From contig CANMCF010000003.1 of the NCBI GenBank assembly GCA_947496215.1, positions 186,001 to 250,000 on the forward strand: a DNA stretch of 64,000 nucleotides, given 5' to 3'. Both the position numbers and the translations under genes were made by a program. Shown one piece after another: positions 16,320-26,466 of this stretch. Below the pieces are notes generated by a model that saw nothing but the letters and a program-made list of their open reading frames with translations, searched no databases and was not told the origin of the DNA. Within the stretch, counting starts at the first letter, position 1; each line of letters opens with the position of its first letter. This DNA comes from an uncultured Bizionia sp. Lineage in GTDB: Bacteria; Bacteroidota; Bacteroidia; Flavobacteriales; Flavobacteriaceae.

Positions 16320-18245
16320 ATGAATAAGATTTGTAATCTTTTTTTATTACTTTACCTAGGCATTGGTTTTGGAAAATCTTCCATACCACAAAATACATTT
16401 TTCGAAAATTCTCATATGAATTTTGATGAGGCTTCAATTTCTTTTCAAAAAGTTCCAATACTTCAAGATAGTTCTAAAATAAATGTGGAACAGCAATTTC
16501 TTTTGGAACTAAGCATACAAGAAGGAGATTATAAATTAACTGGAGAACTCTACAAGGAAATGAGTGAATGCATCTCTCCTCTCGAAAACATAAAAGATTT
16601 CATTAAATATAGCGACAACTCCTATTCCTATTTTTTAAAAGCCAAGGACACCCTTTCTGCCTTGAAGGTAAAACTTGAAAAGGGAATGAGATTAAGAAAG
16701 AACAGAGCTTACCTATATGCCATGGAATCTTTTATCGATGCCCTAGAAGTAAGCAAACAAATCGACAACAAGGAGTTGACGATAAATCTTCTCAACGAAA
16801 TTGGAATCATCTATGTGTCTGTAAGGGATTTCGATCAAGCAAAGAAACTTTTTTCTCAGGCTATGGAAACAACAGAATCCATAAAAAACAGCCAACTCCA
16901 TTACCGGAACTATAACAATTATGGCAATGTACTTCTACGTCAGAAAAAATTGGACTCTGCCATTTTCTATTTAAAACAGGCTCTGCTAATTTCCAAAACG
17001 CAACATTTGAACTATGCATATAAAATGTGCTTGTTGGACCTTGCTGATGCATACATAAAAAAAGGTGACTATACCACGGGACTACAATATGCAAAAATGA
17101 ATGAGGAACAATTTTATAAATCTCAAAAAGAACCAACTGCCGAAACAGATTTGTTGATTTCCGATGCCTATTTTGGAATGGGTGATTCCTTAAAGGGGTA
17201 TCACTATTTAATAAAAGGCTATAACAATGTCCGTTTGAGAAAAGGACTATATTACAAACTCGGAGTCGAGCAACGTATGGTTGACTATTATGAAAGAAAG
17301 GGCAACTACAGATTGGCCTTGTCTCATAAACACAAATACCAAGAACTCTCCAAAGCGTATTCTGACAACGATATGAGTCTTGGTATCCAAAAGATGAAAT
17401 TGCAGGACATATTCTTTCAAAAAGATAGAATAATAGACACACTCGTTCAGGAACAGCAGAAAAAGGTGAGCTACTTCAAGCGCAATCAAAAATTGATCAT
17501 ACTTGGAAGCGCTATGTTCATCACAATCATCCTAGGTGTTTTCATAGTATATAAATACAGGTCAGAGCGCGTATTGGCAGAGAGTAAAAGAAAGGAGGCC
17601 GAAAGCAAATTGGAGGCCTTGCATTCCAAGATGAATCCTCACTTCTTATTCAATACCCTTAATGGTATTCAAAACCACATATTGAAATCCAACAAGATAG
17701 ACGCTTACAATGTTTTGAATGATTTTTCCCAACTATTGAGGATTATGTTGAGAAACTCCTACAAAACAAACATCAGGCTTTCCGAAGAGATCAACTTTCT
17801 CAAACTATATTTGAGTTTTCAAAAAATGCGCTCTACAAATGAATTCGTGTATAATATAGAAGTCGATGAAAAACTGTTACACATAGACCCGCTCATTCCC
17901 AATATGATGTTGCAACCACATATAGAAAATGCACTGATTCACGCATTCCCTGAAAATTTTGAAGCCCCTCGAAAACTGAATCTAATCTTTCAACAAATGG
18001 ATAATGGCGTATTTTGTACAATAACAGACAATGGTGTAGGAAGAAAAGCCACATTAGATGACTCCACTCCCCCGAAGCGGATCACCTTGTCCTTTTTTTC
18101 TGAAAATCTAAAGAAACGTATTGATTATCTTCAACAATTGGGGTATGAAAACGCGATGATAAAAATCAAAGATCTATACAATGAAATGTCCCCTGTCGGG
18201 ACTTCCGTTGAAATGTATCTTCCTTATATCTCCACCAAATCATGA
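16320..18245 (+). CDS. LytS-type sensor histidine kinase with TPR sensor region
   Basis: The protein has 641 residues. It has an N-terminal signal-like segment, then a periplasmic region of several tetratricopeptide repeats (~residues 100-360). One membrane helix lies around 390-415 (LIILGSAMFITIILGVFIVY), followed by a short coiled coil. The His_kinase (PF06580) domain has phospho-acceptor His441 in KMNPHFLFNTLNGIQ. An HATPase region follows (MLQPHIENALIHAF, DNGVGRK). The stop overlaps the start of the LytTR regulator gene by 4 bp (ATGA), so the two form a translationally coupled pair. The signal sensed is unknown; TPR-LytS kinases are common in Bacteroidota. The T9SS cargo genes just downstream on the same strand are plausible targets. 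Confidence 0.93.
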   Translation: MNKICNLFLLLYLGIGFGKSSIPQNTFFENSHMNFDEASISFQKVPILQDSSKINVEQQFLLELSIQEGDYKLTGELYKEMSECISPLENIKDFIKYSDNSYSYFLKAKDTLSALKVKLEKGMRLRKNRAYLYAMESFIDALEVSKQIDNKELTINLLNEIGIIYVSVRDFDQAKKLFSQAMETTESIKNSQLHYRNYNNYGNVLLRQKKLDSAIFYLKQALLISKTQHLNYAYKMCLLDLADAYIKKGDYTTGLQYAKMNEEQFYKSQKEPTAETDLLISDAYFGMGDSLKGYHYLIKGYNNVRLRKGLYYKLGVEQRMVDYYERKGNYRLALSHKHKYQELSKAYSDNDMSLGIQKMKLQDIFFQKDRIIDTLVQEQQKKVSYFKRNQKLIILGSAMFITIILGVFIVYKYRSERVLAESKRKEAESKLEALHSKMNPHFLFNTLNGIQNHILKSNKIDAYNVLNDFSQLLRIMLRNSYKTNIRLSEEINFLKLYLSFQKMRSTNEFVYNIEVDEKLLHIDPLIPNMMLQPHIENALIHAFPENFEAPRKLNLIFQQMDNGVFCTITDNGVGRKATLDDSTPPKRITLSFFSENLKKRIDYLQQLGYENAMIKIKDLYNEMSPVGTSVEMYLPYISTKS

Positions 18246-19000
18246 ATGTAAAAACGTCCTACACAGCCATTTTAATTGATGATGAAAAAAACAATATCGA
18301 AAACTTAGAGATTCTACTTTCCGACTTTTGTCCAAACATAACAATAGTAGACAAGGCCACAACCATAAAAAAAGCAAAAGAAACCATTCTTCGTTCTCAA
18401 CCGGAAATCTTGTTTCTAGACATCCAGATGGGAAACAAGACTATTTTCAACCTTTTGGAAAAATTCGATGTCATCACTTCCGAACTCATTTTCATCACAG
18501 CCTATGACAACTATGCGCTTCAAGCCTTGAAATATGGTACGATAGATTATCTTCTGAAGCCAGTGGACATAATAAAATTGCAAAATGCCGTTGACAAGGC
18601 CATAGCCATCATAGAAAGAAAAAAATTGGAAATACGGTCAAGTAACAAGCCTAACAACTTGATTACCTTGAATGAAAAAATTGCTTTTCCTATACAAAGA
18701 GGTTTCCGTTTAACCTATATAAAAAACATTCAATATGTAATAGCTCAAGGAAGCTATTCTGAAATATATTGCAAGAATGACAAATCGCTTCTAGTTTCCA
18801 AAAATCTGAAACATTATGAATTGAAGTTAGAACCTTATGGTTTTATACGTATCCACCCATCGACTTTAATCAATTTTCAATATGTAGTCGAATTAAGTCG
18901 TTCCGAAGGAGGATACATCATCATGGAAGATGGCAAGCAACTTCCCATTTCCAAGCAAAAACGCTTGGAATTGGAGCATTTGATAAGAGGAAATGGATAA
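18242..19000 (+). CDS. LytTR-family response regulator
   Basis: The 252-residue protein has a receiver domain with phospho-acceptor Asp60 (FLDIQMG). It also has the acidic pair DDE near residue 13, the conserved Thr in FITAYD, and Lys in YLLKPVD. A LytTR DNA-binding domain occupies residues ~155-250 (YVIAQGSYSEIYCKNDKSLL, FIRIHPSTLINFQYV). It is the cognate partner of the upstream kinase. LytTR regulators bind pairs of short direct repeats in promoters; I could not identify such a pair with certainty here. Confidence 0.94.
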   Translation: MNVKTSYTAILIDDEKNNIENLEILLSDFCPNITIVDKATTIKKAKETILRSQPEILFLDIQMGNKTIFNLLEKFDVITSELIFITAYDNYALQALKYGTIDYLLKPVDIIKLQNAVDKAIAIIERKKLEIRSSNKPNNLITLNEKIAFPIQRGFRLTYIKNIQYVIAQGSYSEIYCKNDKSLLVSKNLKHYELKLEPYGFIRIHPSTLINFQYVVELSRSEGGYIIMEDGKQLPISKQKRLELEHLIRGNG

Positions 19001-19149
19001 GTGAGTTTCCAAAAAAAAATAATCATTTAAATCTTTGTAAAACTCTTTCCATTTAAAGCAAACTTACTTTTACCAATCCAACACTACCGATTGAACGCAC
19101 TATAAACGCATTTCATCGACACAAAACAGCGCTTCAACGTGTTCGAGTG

Positions 19150-19179
19150 ATAAATTTAATTTTATAAAATTAAATTTAT
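19150..19179. repeat. Perfect 30-bp AT palindrome
   Basis: The two 15-bp halves (ATAAATTTAATTTTA and its complement) match without a gap or mismatch. It lies 150 bp after the LytTR regulator gene. It may be the dyad of a weak terminator, a cruciform or an operator. It has no G or C at all, so RNA hairpin stability would be low for its length. Confidence 0.7.
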
Positions 19180-19329
19180 GTTTAATATTCATTCTTTTGA
19201 CTTTTTAAGACAATTAACCAGTTAACAACTCAAAAAGAACATGTTATAAAAAAACAATTCATCAACATCTTATTTTTATGATAGGCTCCATAAATGATAT
19301 TTTTTAATTAAAACAGTCCCTTCCAACCT

Positions 19330-19455
19330 ATGAAAAAAAACAGACTATTAATTGTTTCTCTTTTATGTTTTAAAATGATATCCTCACAAGAACTACACAA
19401 GGGAACATCACCAAACTCCCCCGTCATCAGAAACAATCCAAAGTTTAATAGATGA
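19330..19455 (+). CDS. Putative small secreted peptide (or TGA-interrupted remnant)
   Basis: An ATG at 19330 opens a 41-codon ORF: two Lys after Met-1, a hydrophobic stretch LLIVSLLCFKMISSQ, then ELHKGTSPNSPVIRN. This looks like a signal peptide plus a ~20-residue mature part. After the TGA at 19453 the same frame stays open for 28 more codons, to the TAA at 19537. It may therefore be a 70-codon gene broken by one stop. It sits between a LytS/LytTR pair and a T9SS cargo gene. I do not recognise it; a peptide signal, a small exported protein or a pseudogene are all possible. Confidence 0.35.
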   Translation: MKKNRLLIVSLLCFKMISSQELHKGTSPNSPVIRNNPKFNR

Positions 19456-19567
19456 AGCCATAAGGGATTACCCATAGCATCAATTGAAATGGCATTACAA
19501 CTATGCGAATATTTGACATCTGAGGACAAAAAACATTAAATATAAAAAACGCTAATCTTTCACCCAA

Positions 19568-22500
19568 ATGAAAAGAACAATACAAATTAAAAAAGAGCAT
19601 CTCACCATATTACTTGTTTTCTTATCCCATTTCCTAATTGCTCAGTCCAATGTAGACATATCTATTAATTGGCCAAATTACTCTTCTGAGAATCAAGTAG
19701 ATGTATACACTCCAGGAGGGATACTCATTTATACCATAACAGATCCCATAGGTACAGGAGATAGTTCTTATTCGGCTTCTGAAAACATCGGTTGCCTTGC
19801 GGATGGCATTAATTATTATATCATCATGACCGATAGCGCAAATGATGGATGGGATGGAGCTGCATCAGTAGATATAATCTCTGGCGGATTCAATGTACTA
19901 TCCAATACGGGATTAACTGCAACGAGTACTGGAACAACAGTGTTTTTCAATGTCTCTGGAGGAGGCTGTGTCACTTGCAGCTCTACAATAAATACTTTCC
20001 CATATACGGAAAGCTTTGAATCTGGACTTGGAGCTTGGACTCAAGAAACCACAGATAATTTTGATTGGACTATTAATAGTGGAGGAACTCCATCTGCAGG
20101 AACAGGACCTAGTGCAGCAGCAGATGGGGCATTTTATGCCTATGCAGAAGCAAACTCCAATTTCAACAATGAAACGCTCTTAATAAGTCCTTGCTTTGAT
20201 TTAACAAGTCCATCTTTTGCCTACCTCTCTTTCTTTTATCATATGTATGGTGCAGACATGGGAACACTAAAAGTAGATTTAAGCACAGATGATGGTGCAA
20301 CATACTCGACTAACCTATGGACACAAATTGATCAAGTACAAACTGGCAATGCTGATGCTTGGGAAGAAGCTGTAATTAACCTAAATGCATATTTAGGTCA
20401 AACAATTAGACTAAGGTTTTATAGTACGATTGGAGTAAACTTAACTAGCGATATGGCTATTGATGATATTACCATAGACACAACTGAAAATACTCTAACA
20501 AGTGCTCCTGGAGGAATCAGCACCGATTTAAGGTTATGGTTAAAATCTACAGAAGGCTTAGCCTACACGGATGGTCAAGCTGTTAGTTTATGGGCTGATC
20601 AAGGACGCGGGACTAATGCTACTGTTAATACAGTAGGGCAAGAACCAACTTATAAAGATAACATTGCAGATAATATTAACTTTAACCCAGTTATTGCTTT
20701 TGACAACACACCAAACGCTCCAATAGATGGAGATTTAACTTCACTTCCCCAAGAATACTTACAAGGGAATTCTGGATTTTATTCTCAAGATATTTTTATT
20801 GTTGCTTTTCCAGATGAAACTGTAAATAGCGCCTACGGAGCTATGGATATGTTTTGTGGAGATGCTAATCCATTAGATGATATTGATCAAGATGTTACAG
20901 GTATTGGTTGGGGAGGCTATACAGGAAGATTGGATGATGAAATTATAACTTATGCGCATTCTGCTAACCCAGAACCAAACGACCCCGATATTAATTTAAG
21001 AGGTTATGGTATTGCGCATACTAACATATCCGACTCTTATAGTAATGTAGGGATTATTAATGCCAGAAATACTTTAGCAGCAACAAGCCAAGAACTATAT
21101 TATAATGGACTAAACATAGGAAATACAGAAGTTGGAGTTCCACAATTCGTCAATGTAAATGGTTCTAGATATTTTATAGGTCGAAGCCAACTTTTTAAAG
21201 GTAGTTACAAAGGTAAAATAGCAGAAATAATAACCTATTCAGCACGTAAAGGCGACGCAGATCTTACTCAGGATCGTAATAGAATACAATCTTATTTAGC
21301 CATAAAATATGGAATTACCTTGGGAATTAATGGAACTTCCCAGGATTATGTGAATAGTGCTGGTACTGTTATCTGGGATCAATCTGCAAATGCAGGTTAT
21401 AACTATGACATTGCAGGAATTGCACGTGATGACGATTCTAACTTAAATCAAAAACAATCAAGTAGTATTAATAATGCTATAGATGGAACTGGTCCAATTG
21501 AAGGTATTTTAACAATGGGGATTACAGATATTTATGACACTAATAATATAAATATAGCAAGTAATCCAGATACACTTGCAGATAAGGATTATTTAGTCTG
21601 GGGAAATAATAATGCAAGTTTAGATGCTGTCCCAAATACAATAATAGTAGATATTAGTAGCGGGATTGCAGGACTTTCTACTCCAGTAACCTTTTTAGGT
21701 ATGCAAAGAATTTGGAAAGTCGTTGAAAATGGTAGCGATATAGGGACAGTAAAAGTATCTATTCCTCAAAATGCTGTTAGAAACATAAGTCCTCCTGGAG
21801 AATACTTAATGTTTATTTCTGATACAGCCGTTTTTGATCCAACAGCAGATTATAGAGTCATGACATTAAATGGGTCCAATATTGAAACCGAATACGATTT
21901 TAATGGAACCAAGTATATCACTTTCGGCTATTCTCCACAAGTAATAGTAGAGCGTTCTATTAATTTTGATGGCATTTCGGATTACTTAGATATGGAAAAT
22001 GTGCTAAACTTAAACGCATCCCAATTTACAGTTTCGGCATGGATAAAAAGAACCTCTGGCTCACTAAATACTTCTATTTTATCTAAAAGAGATTTTGCCT
22101 ATACAGAAGGATATGATTTAAAAATTGACGCAACTGGTAACGTAGAGATGTCCTGGAAAAATGGAAGCACTCAATTTATTACATCAGATACAGTTATCCC
22201 TGAAAATGAATGGCATCAAGTAGCAGTAATTTACGATGGTTCAGATGCTACTCTATATATTGATGGTGTGCTCGATATAACTAAATCTTTAACAGCTCCA
22301 ACAACAACCAATCAATCCTTTTTTGTTGCTGCTGCTGGAAAAGATTCTCCTACAGCTCATTTTGAAGGTAACATAGATGAAGTAAGAGTTTGGAATACAG
22401 CATTGACTGCAGATCAACTTCATTTTATTATGAATCAAGAAATTGAAAAAAACACAAGCTTTGTTTCTGGAAAAATAACACTTACTACTATTACAAAAAA

Positions 22501-24517
22501 TGAAACAGCAACAATACCTTGGAGTAATTTAGCAGGATATTATCCAATGTCCATTTATACTTATACCAATACAAACGATGAATCCGACAATAACAATCAA
22601 GGAGCATTAAGAAACCTTAATACTGTTGATTTTCAAACAGCTCCTTTACCTTATAAAAGTGACGCTAATGGAAATTGGGATTCTAATGCTAGTTGGTTAA
22701 ATGGTAGTTTACAAACCATACCTGGAGCAACATCAATTGTAGACAACACAAAATCAGTAGATTGGAATATTATAGAGACAAACCATGATTTAACTATGGA
22801 CAATAGTAGTTTACCCGTTGCAAACAACGATAACAGACTTATGCTGTATCTTGATATAAAAAGTAACAAACTCAATGTCACAGGAGACAATGCAACAGAT
22901 ACTGGAAACGGTTTAACTATAACTCATTATTTAAACATAGATGGCAAAATTGATTTAGAAGGTGAATCTCAACTCATTCAAACGATTGATAGCGATTTTA
23001 ATGTTACAAGCTCGGGAACGATAGAAAGAGACCAACAAGGAACACAGGATTTATATACATACAACTACTGGTCTTCTCCCGTAGGTATTAGCAATATAAC
23101 AACAAATAACAATAGTTATACTGTTTCAGACGTTTACAGTGATGGTACAAACCCAGCTGCCTCATTAGCAATTAATTTTATTACAAATAGCTATGACGGA
23201 ACTTTTGGATCTCCTATTGGGATTGCGGATTATTGGATTTGGAAATATAGCAATGACACAAATAGTTACTACAATTGGCAACAAATTCTTAGTACAGGTA
23301 CAATACTTGCAGGAGAAGGCTTTACGATGAAAGGAGTTAATGATACTTCTGGAAACATGCTTTTAGAACAAAACTACATTTTAGAAGGAAAACCAAATAA
23401 TGGAGATATCACCTTGCCAATAACTGCTGGAAACGCCTATTTAGTAGGAAACCCTTATGCTTCTGCAATAGATGCTCATCAATTTATCATAGATAACGCT
23501 CCGGTAATAGACAATGTCGGGGCTACAAACGGCACCTTATATTTCTGGGAGCACTGGGGAGGAGGTACTCACGTTACAGCTGAGTACCAAGGCGGCTATG
23601 CAACATATAACCTTTCTGGTGGTGTTCCTGCTGCAGCCTTAGGAGTTAACACTTTGGGTAGTGGTGGAAGTCCAACAAAACTCCCCGGAAGGTACATTCC
23701 AATTTCTCAAGGCTTCTTTGTTCTTGGAGAGACTAATGGAAATATAGTATTCAACAATAGTCAACGTGTTTTTCAAAAAGAAGGTGTAAATTCCATATTT
23801 GTCAAAAATGGCGTAAATACATCTACCATTAACAATCCAACTGAGGACAATAGAATGAAAATTCGCCTAGGGTTGAATTCTGTGAATGCAATGAATAGGC
23901 AAATTTTGGTTACAGTGGACGAAAATGCCAGCCCTGAATTGGATTATGGGTATGATGGAAAACAAACTGAAAATCAAATGGATGACATGTATTGGATGAT
24001 AAGTGATGAAAAGCATGTCATTCAAGGTATAGACAGAATAGAAACAACAACAATCCTCCCATTGGGTGTTCACACCAGTTTAGATGGAATCAACACTTTT
24101 AAAATAGACGAACTTGTAAATGTACCGACAAATCTTGAAATTTATATCTATGATACTTTAACAAGCTCATATCACGACATAAGAGAAGCTGATTTCTCCA
24201 TAGATTTAACTGCAGATGAATATTTAAATCGCTTTGAATTAAGATTTACAAATAATGCATTAACTACTGAAGATATTAACGGCATACAGTTTTATTTCAC
24301 TAACAACAATGAAACAATAGTAATAGAAAATCCATATTTAAAAGTTATAAAATCTCTAGAACTATATAATATTCTTGGACAATCCATCATAAAGTTCGAC
24401 ACTATCGAAACACAAGATCACCTAGAATTCAAAACAAATACAATAAGTCCTGGCAATTACATTCTAAAGATTAAAACAGAAACTGACACACTATCGAAAA
24501 AAGTACTAATTCAATAG
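19568..24517 (+). CDS. Very large T9SS-secreted multidomain protein (MAM, LamG)
   Basis: The protein has 1649 residues. The signal peptide is HLTILLVFLSHFLIAQS. The order after it is a DxxxDGW-containing beta domain (~25-135), a MAM-like domain (~141-305; YTESFESGLGAW to DMAIDDITI) and a long region starting LRLWLKSTEGLAYTDG of the type found in Bacteroidota surface proteins (~315-790). A LamG/concanavalin-like domain follows (~796-945; INFDGISDYLDM, FEGNIDEVRVWN). The final ~600 residues are paralogous to the protein encoded at 28954-32514. The C-terminus (~1590-1649; LELYNILGQSI, GNYILKI, KKVLIQ) is a type IX secretion sorting domain. It is probably a cell-surface adhesin-like protein; there is no catalytic motif I can point to. 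Confidence 0.88.
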   Translation: MKRTIQIKKEHLTILLVFLSHFLIAQSNVDISINWPNYSSENQVDVYTPGGILIYTITDPIGTGDSSYSASENIGCLADGINYYIIMTDSANDGWDGAASVDIISGGFNVLSNTGLTATSTGTTVFFNVSGGGCVTCSSTINTFPYTESFESGLGAWTQETTDNFDWTINSGGTPSAGTGPSAAADGAFYAYAEANSNFNNETLLISPCFDLTSPSFAYLSFFYHMYGADMGTLKVDLSTDDGATYSTNLWTQIDQVQTGNADAWEEAVINLNAYLGQTIRLRFYSTIGVNLTSDMAIDDITIDTTENTLTSAPGGISTDLRLWLKSTEGLAYTDGQAVSLWADQGRGTNATVNTVGQEPTYKDNIADNINFNPVIAFDNTPNAPIDGDLTSLPQEYLQGNSGFYSQDIFIVAFPDETVNSAYGAMDMFCGDANPLDDIDQDVTGIGWGGYTGRLDDEIITYAHSANPEPNDPDINLRGYGIAHTNISDSYSNVGIINARNTLAATSQELYYNGLNIGNTEVGVPQFVNVNGSRYFIGRSQLFKGSYKGKIAEIITYSARKGDADLTQDRNRIQSYLAIKYGITLGINGTSQDYVNSAGTVIWDQSANAGYNYDIAGIARDDDSNLNQKQSSSINNAIDGTGPIEGILTMGITDIYDTNNINIASNPDTLADKDYLVWGNNNASLDAVPNTIIVDISSGIAGLSTPVTFLGMQRIWKVVENGSDIGTVKVSIPQNAVRNISPPGEYLMFISDTAVFDPTADYRVMTLNGSNIETEYDFNGTKYITFGYSPQVIVERSINFDGISDYLDMENVLNLNASQFTVSAWIKRTSGSLNTSILSKRDFAYTEGYDLKIDATGNVEMSWKNGSTQFITSDTVIPENEWHQVAVIYDGSDATLYIDGVLDITKSLTAPTTTNQSFFVAAAGKDSPTAHFEGNIDEVRVWNTALTADQLHFIMNQEIEKNTSFVSGKITLTTITKNETATIPWSNLAGYYPMSIYTYTNTNDESDNNNQGALRNLNTVDFQTAPLPYKSDANGNWDSNASWLNGSLQTIPGATSIVDNTKSVDWNIIETNHDLTMDNSSLPVANNDNRLMLYLDIKSNKLNVTGDNATDTGNGLTITHYLNIDGKIDLEGESQLIQTIDSDFNVTSSGTIERDQQGTQDLYTYNYWSSPVGISNITTNNNSYTVSDVYSDGTNPAASLAINFITNSYDGTFGSPIGIADYWIWKYSNDTNSYYNWQQILSTGTILAGEGFTMKGVNDTSGNMLLEQNYILEGKPNNGDITLPITAGNAYLVGNPYASAIDAHQFIIDNAPVIDNVGATNGTLYFWEHWGGGTHVTAEYQGGYATYNLSGGVPAAALGVNTLGSGGSPTKLPGRYIPISQGFFVLGETNGNIVFNNSQRVFQKEGVNSIFVKNGVNTSTINNPTEDNRMKIRLGLNSVNAMNRQILVTVDENASPELDYGYDGKQTENQMDDMYWMISDEKHVIQGIDRIETTTILPLGVHTSLDGINTFKIDELVNVPTNLEIYIYDTLTSSYHDIREADFSIDLTADEYLNRFELRFTNNALTTEDINGIQFYFTNNNETIVIENPYLKVIKSLELYNILGQSIIKFDTIETQDHLEFKTNTISPGNYILKIKTETDTLSKKVLIQ

Positions 24518-25240
24518 TTGATTTAGCATCCTGATCATTGTCAAAAAGGACAGTAGATCATATATTAAGTTAGAAATAACACAGGCGACCTAAAATTAAA
24601 AAAACAAACAATTACTATATATGTTAAAACTGAATTACTCATAATTAAATTTTGAAGATTTCGTGGATAAGAATTCATATACTGAAAACAAATATGATCG
24701 AGGGCTGGAAACTATAATGACATAGAGTAGAAAAAAATTCAATCAAATTATTTTGACCTTAACCTCAAATCAACTTTTACAAATATAATTATCATTCAAG
24801 CAAACCTATTTTACCATATTCGCTAACAACCTATAGCATTGCAATTATATCTTTAAGGTGAGTTACTGTTTGCATATTCAGTTTTAGAACTTAAAGCCGA
24901 AGGGTATAGATTGTCAAAAAGAAGTGTTAATCGAGTATGTGTCTTGTTCTATCCCATATGTTTTAAGAAAGAAATCCCATAATCTAGGTTATGGGATTTT
25001 TGATGGTACTTATACAACTTATGGTCAAAATAACAACCTAACCATCAAATCATTGATTATTATTATTATTATTATTATCCTGAATTCATATTCTTTAAAA
25101 TATAATTGTCGTTTTTCATCCCTTCTCCCCTAAAGCATCATAAAATGAGTTTAGTGTTTTCAAATACAACACGTCACTTTTCTTATTTTAAACCATTTGA
25201 ACAACACCTGTATTTATGCCCTATCCAATAGGGTTCTATC
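24518..25240. other. Gene-poor intergenic DNA after the 1649-residue cargo gene
   Basis: No convincing gene is present. The first bases after the stop (TAGTTGATTT) match those after the paralogous gene at 32514. Near 24880-24960 there is a short open stretch reading LELKAEGYRLSKRSVNRV without a start; it could be a remnant of an unknown gene. It is followed by a terminator-like hairpin at 24972. An ATT microsatellite lies near 25060. Confidence 0.5.
24972..25001 (+). terminator. Intrinsic terminator-like hairpin
   Basis: AAATCCCATAA pairs with TTATGGGATTT around a short loop and is followed by T residues. It lies 455 bp beyond the large cargo gene, directly after the short orphan open stretch, so it may terminate a now decayed gene or the long cargo mRNA. 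Confidence 0.65.
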
Positions 25241-26466
25241 ACTTTCTTGTTAAATAAACTACTCAAAAAACAAGCACTGAATATTTTGCTCTACAAGACT
25301 TTCATTCTAATCCTTCATCATTTTTTTTGATTGCCAACATATCAAAAACTACTTACTCCGATTTACTTTTTTTTTTTTTAAAGGTAGGGTATTCTTGCTC
25401 ATAGCTGTATTATGTTAAAACCGGACATCCTGACCGTAACTAATTCAAAGTCAAATCCAAATAAGGATTACACGCTATAGTAATACGTTGGATACATTTA
25501 TCGCTATCATTTTTTAAATCATTCTTTGGAATTGAAAACATCATAGAATGCAATGAAAAAGTTGAATTGTTAACCCTTAAAGCAATATTTAATGAAGCAC
25601 TCCTGAAATTGAATGAAGTAAAATTATTAATCCTTAAAAACATTGAATTCATAAAGAAACATTTTTACGCTTACCATATTTTTTTGCAATAATCTACGCA
25701 TCAAGTTTTGGTCATCAATCATACTTATAGACATCTATGCGATTTGCTTTTTTCAAGTAGTTCATTTGCACATATCTGTCTATTGCATAACCGCCCTCCT
25801 TCTACATAATAAAATCTAAATAAAAGGATTATGAACTGCCATAATCAGTTATGGATATATTATCACGATCATTTTTCAAATTATCCTTTGGAACTGAAAA
25901 TGCCAATAGCATGCAATGAATCCAAAGTTGAATTGTTAACCCTTAAAAACATTGAATTCATAAAGAAACAAATACTAGTAATTCCCCTTTGAATACCTTT
26001 TGTTGCAATTTGTGCATCAGGTATAAATCTACAACAGACTTCACCCTTACATACGATTTACTTTCTTTAAAGTAAAGTGTTTTCTCATATGACTCTTTTA
26101 TGGTAAAACCGCATACCGATATCAACAACCAACTCAAAATAAAATTCAATAAGGATTATAAATCATAGTAATCCCCACGGGATATCCATTGCTGTCATTT
26201 TTCAAATCATCATTTGATCTTGAAGGCAATATTCTTTAAGGTTCTATGAAATAATAGTGAATCAAAAAATTGAATGAAGTAAAATTGAATTATTAACCCT
26301 TAAAACATCGAATTTATGAAGAAACCAGCATTGAATGTCCTTCTCCATCACTTTTTGTTTCGACCGGTTCATTGAGTCTTGGACAAGGACAGGCAATGCT
26401 ACTAAAGAAAACTAAAAGGTATTTCAAAGAAGAATTATACTTAATAATTAATAAAACCATTGAATT
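25241..26466 (+). repeat. Array of diverged ~330-360-bp repeats: decayed 5' ends of the GEVED gene
   Basis: Two clear units and two more eroded ones precede the GEVED gene. Anchors: GGATTA at 25465, 25826 and 26153 (spacing 361 and 327 bp). TAACCCTTAA occurs at 25571 and 25937 and, slightly altered, at 26293. A 30-base stretch is identical at 25632-25661 and 25941-25970. Each unit ends in a leader plus a signal-peptide-like coding stretch (for example FFAIIYASSFG near 25680). This resembles the real start of the gene at 26467 (LFAFICASSSGQ). In the first two clear units the ATG has become ATA; in the unit at ~26316 it is ATGAAGAAACC, soon followed by a stop. It reads as repeated duplication and decay of a gene start. 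Confidence 0.6.

Larger units (their letters stand above)
19001..19567. other. Intergenic region with long palindrome and a small secreted-peptide ORF
   Basis: These 567 bp hold a perfect 30-bp palindrome (19150-19179) and a 41-codon ORF with a signal-peptide-like N-terminus (19330-19455); both are listed separately. No terminator with a strong stem follows the response regulator gene, so some read-through into the next gene is possible. Confidence 0.6.

Noticed and set aside
16861-17489. 193- and 80-codon minus-strand ORFs
   Set aside because: They lie antisense to the TPR region of the sensor kinase and have no supporting motif.
24900-25133. 69-codon plus-strand ORF with a poly-Ile stretch
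   Set aside because: It spans a terminator hairpin and an ATT microsatellite; the composition is not that of a real protein.
25440-26149. Two minus-strand ORFs of 63-70 codons in the repeat array
   Set aside because: They are reverse-strand readings of the diverged repeats; the homology to the GEVED gene start is on the plus strand.
25241-26466. CRISPR-like array
   Set aside because: Units are ~330-360 bp, diverged and coding-like; there are no short identical repeats with regular spacers and no cas genes.
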